DNA of 27,139 nucleotides from Ectocarpus siliculosus (Eukaryota > Sar > Phaeophyceae > Ectocarpales > Ectocarpaceae), in contig FN648640.1 of the NCBI GenBank assembly GCA_000310025.1, positions 61,466 through 88,604 on the forward strand, in the 5' to 3' direction. The position numbers and the translations under genes were made by a program. A model generated the notes under the pieces. That model had not been told where the DNA came from and did not search any database. It saw only the letters and a list, made by a program, of their open reading frames with translations. Shown here piece by piece: positions 27,091 through 27,139 of this stretch; the stretch's first letter is position 1, and each line of letters opens with the position of its first letter.

Positions 27091-27139
27091 GGCGTGCTCC
27101 GTCCCGGCTTTGTAGGGATGCGAGGTCAATGGTCTAATG
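27091..27139 (-). repeat. Inverted copy of the satellite module head at the window end
   Basis: The last 49 bases are the reverse complement of about positions 17-65 (TTGACCTCGCATCCCTAC... to GGAGCACGCCG), nearly identical to module 1. A run of C (G on the minus strand) precedes it, as poly-G tracts border modules 2 and 3. The window ends inside the repeat. Confidence 0.88.

Noticed and set aside
1-27139. The whole window as one giant element with terminal inverted repeats
   Set aside because: Only 49 bp of the module head are seen at the right end, and the interior holds independent elements with their own target duplications. It is noted as a finding but not supported as an element.

Overview
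The window looks like repeat-rich, gene-poor nuclear DNA of a eukaryote. It has LTR retrotransposons with 5-bp target-site duplications, foldbacks, minisatellites, poly-G tracts and a tRNA-like pol III promoter. It shows no bacterial operon structure and no recognisable host gene. GC-rich DNA with Ty1/copia elements and gag-only derivatives would fit a stramenopile alga such as a brown alga. That assignment is inference; no organism-specific marker was seen.

Layout. Positions 1-2116 hold three copies of a 0.6-0.76 kb satellite-like module, each ending in a short minisatellite of a roughly 68-bp hairpin unit and a poly-G tract. An inverted copy of the module head closes the window at 27091-27139. 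Positions 2117-10097 are mostly anonymous DNA with a 247-bp foldback (3072-3318), a perfect 17-bp-arm hairpin (4316-4378), short tandem duplications, a tRNA-like promoter (about 8690-8775) and an 89-bp dispersed repeat (9478-9566) whose inverted partner is at 26117-26205.

Positions 10103-15458 are a Ty1/copia element on the minus strand with 254/255-bp LTRs and a GGTTA target-site duplication. Gag, protease, the integrase zinc motif, reverse transcriptase and RNase H can all be read, but only through several frame breaks and stops. The integrase catalytic core is missing. Positions 15801-16970 carry a SWIM-zinc-finger/AT-hook fragment of a probable MULE-type transposase.

Positions 18684-25206 are a second LTR element on the plus strand, with 237-bp LTRs and a GAGAC duplication. 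It encodes only an intact 480-aa Gag homologous to the copia Gag, ending where that protein continues into the protease region. Its 3' LTR is split by a third LTR element (22113-25100) with two apparently identical 342-bp LTRs and a GCTGT duplication.

The main result is that the copia element and the gag-only element have unrelated LTR bodies but share the signals that matter for reverse transcription: a 23-bp block next to the 5' LTR with 21/23 identity, a 37-39 nt leader, an identical 15-nt polypurine tract, and a 3' hairpin with a U-rich internal loop. This suggests a non-autonomous gag-only family using the machinery of the copia lineage. The order of events, from LTR divergence, is copia (about 9 differences between LTRs), then gag-only (1 difference), then the nested element (none).
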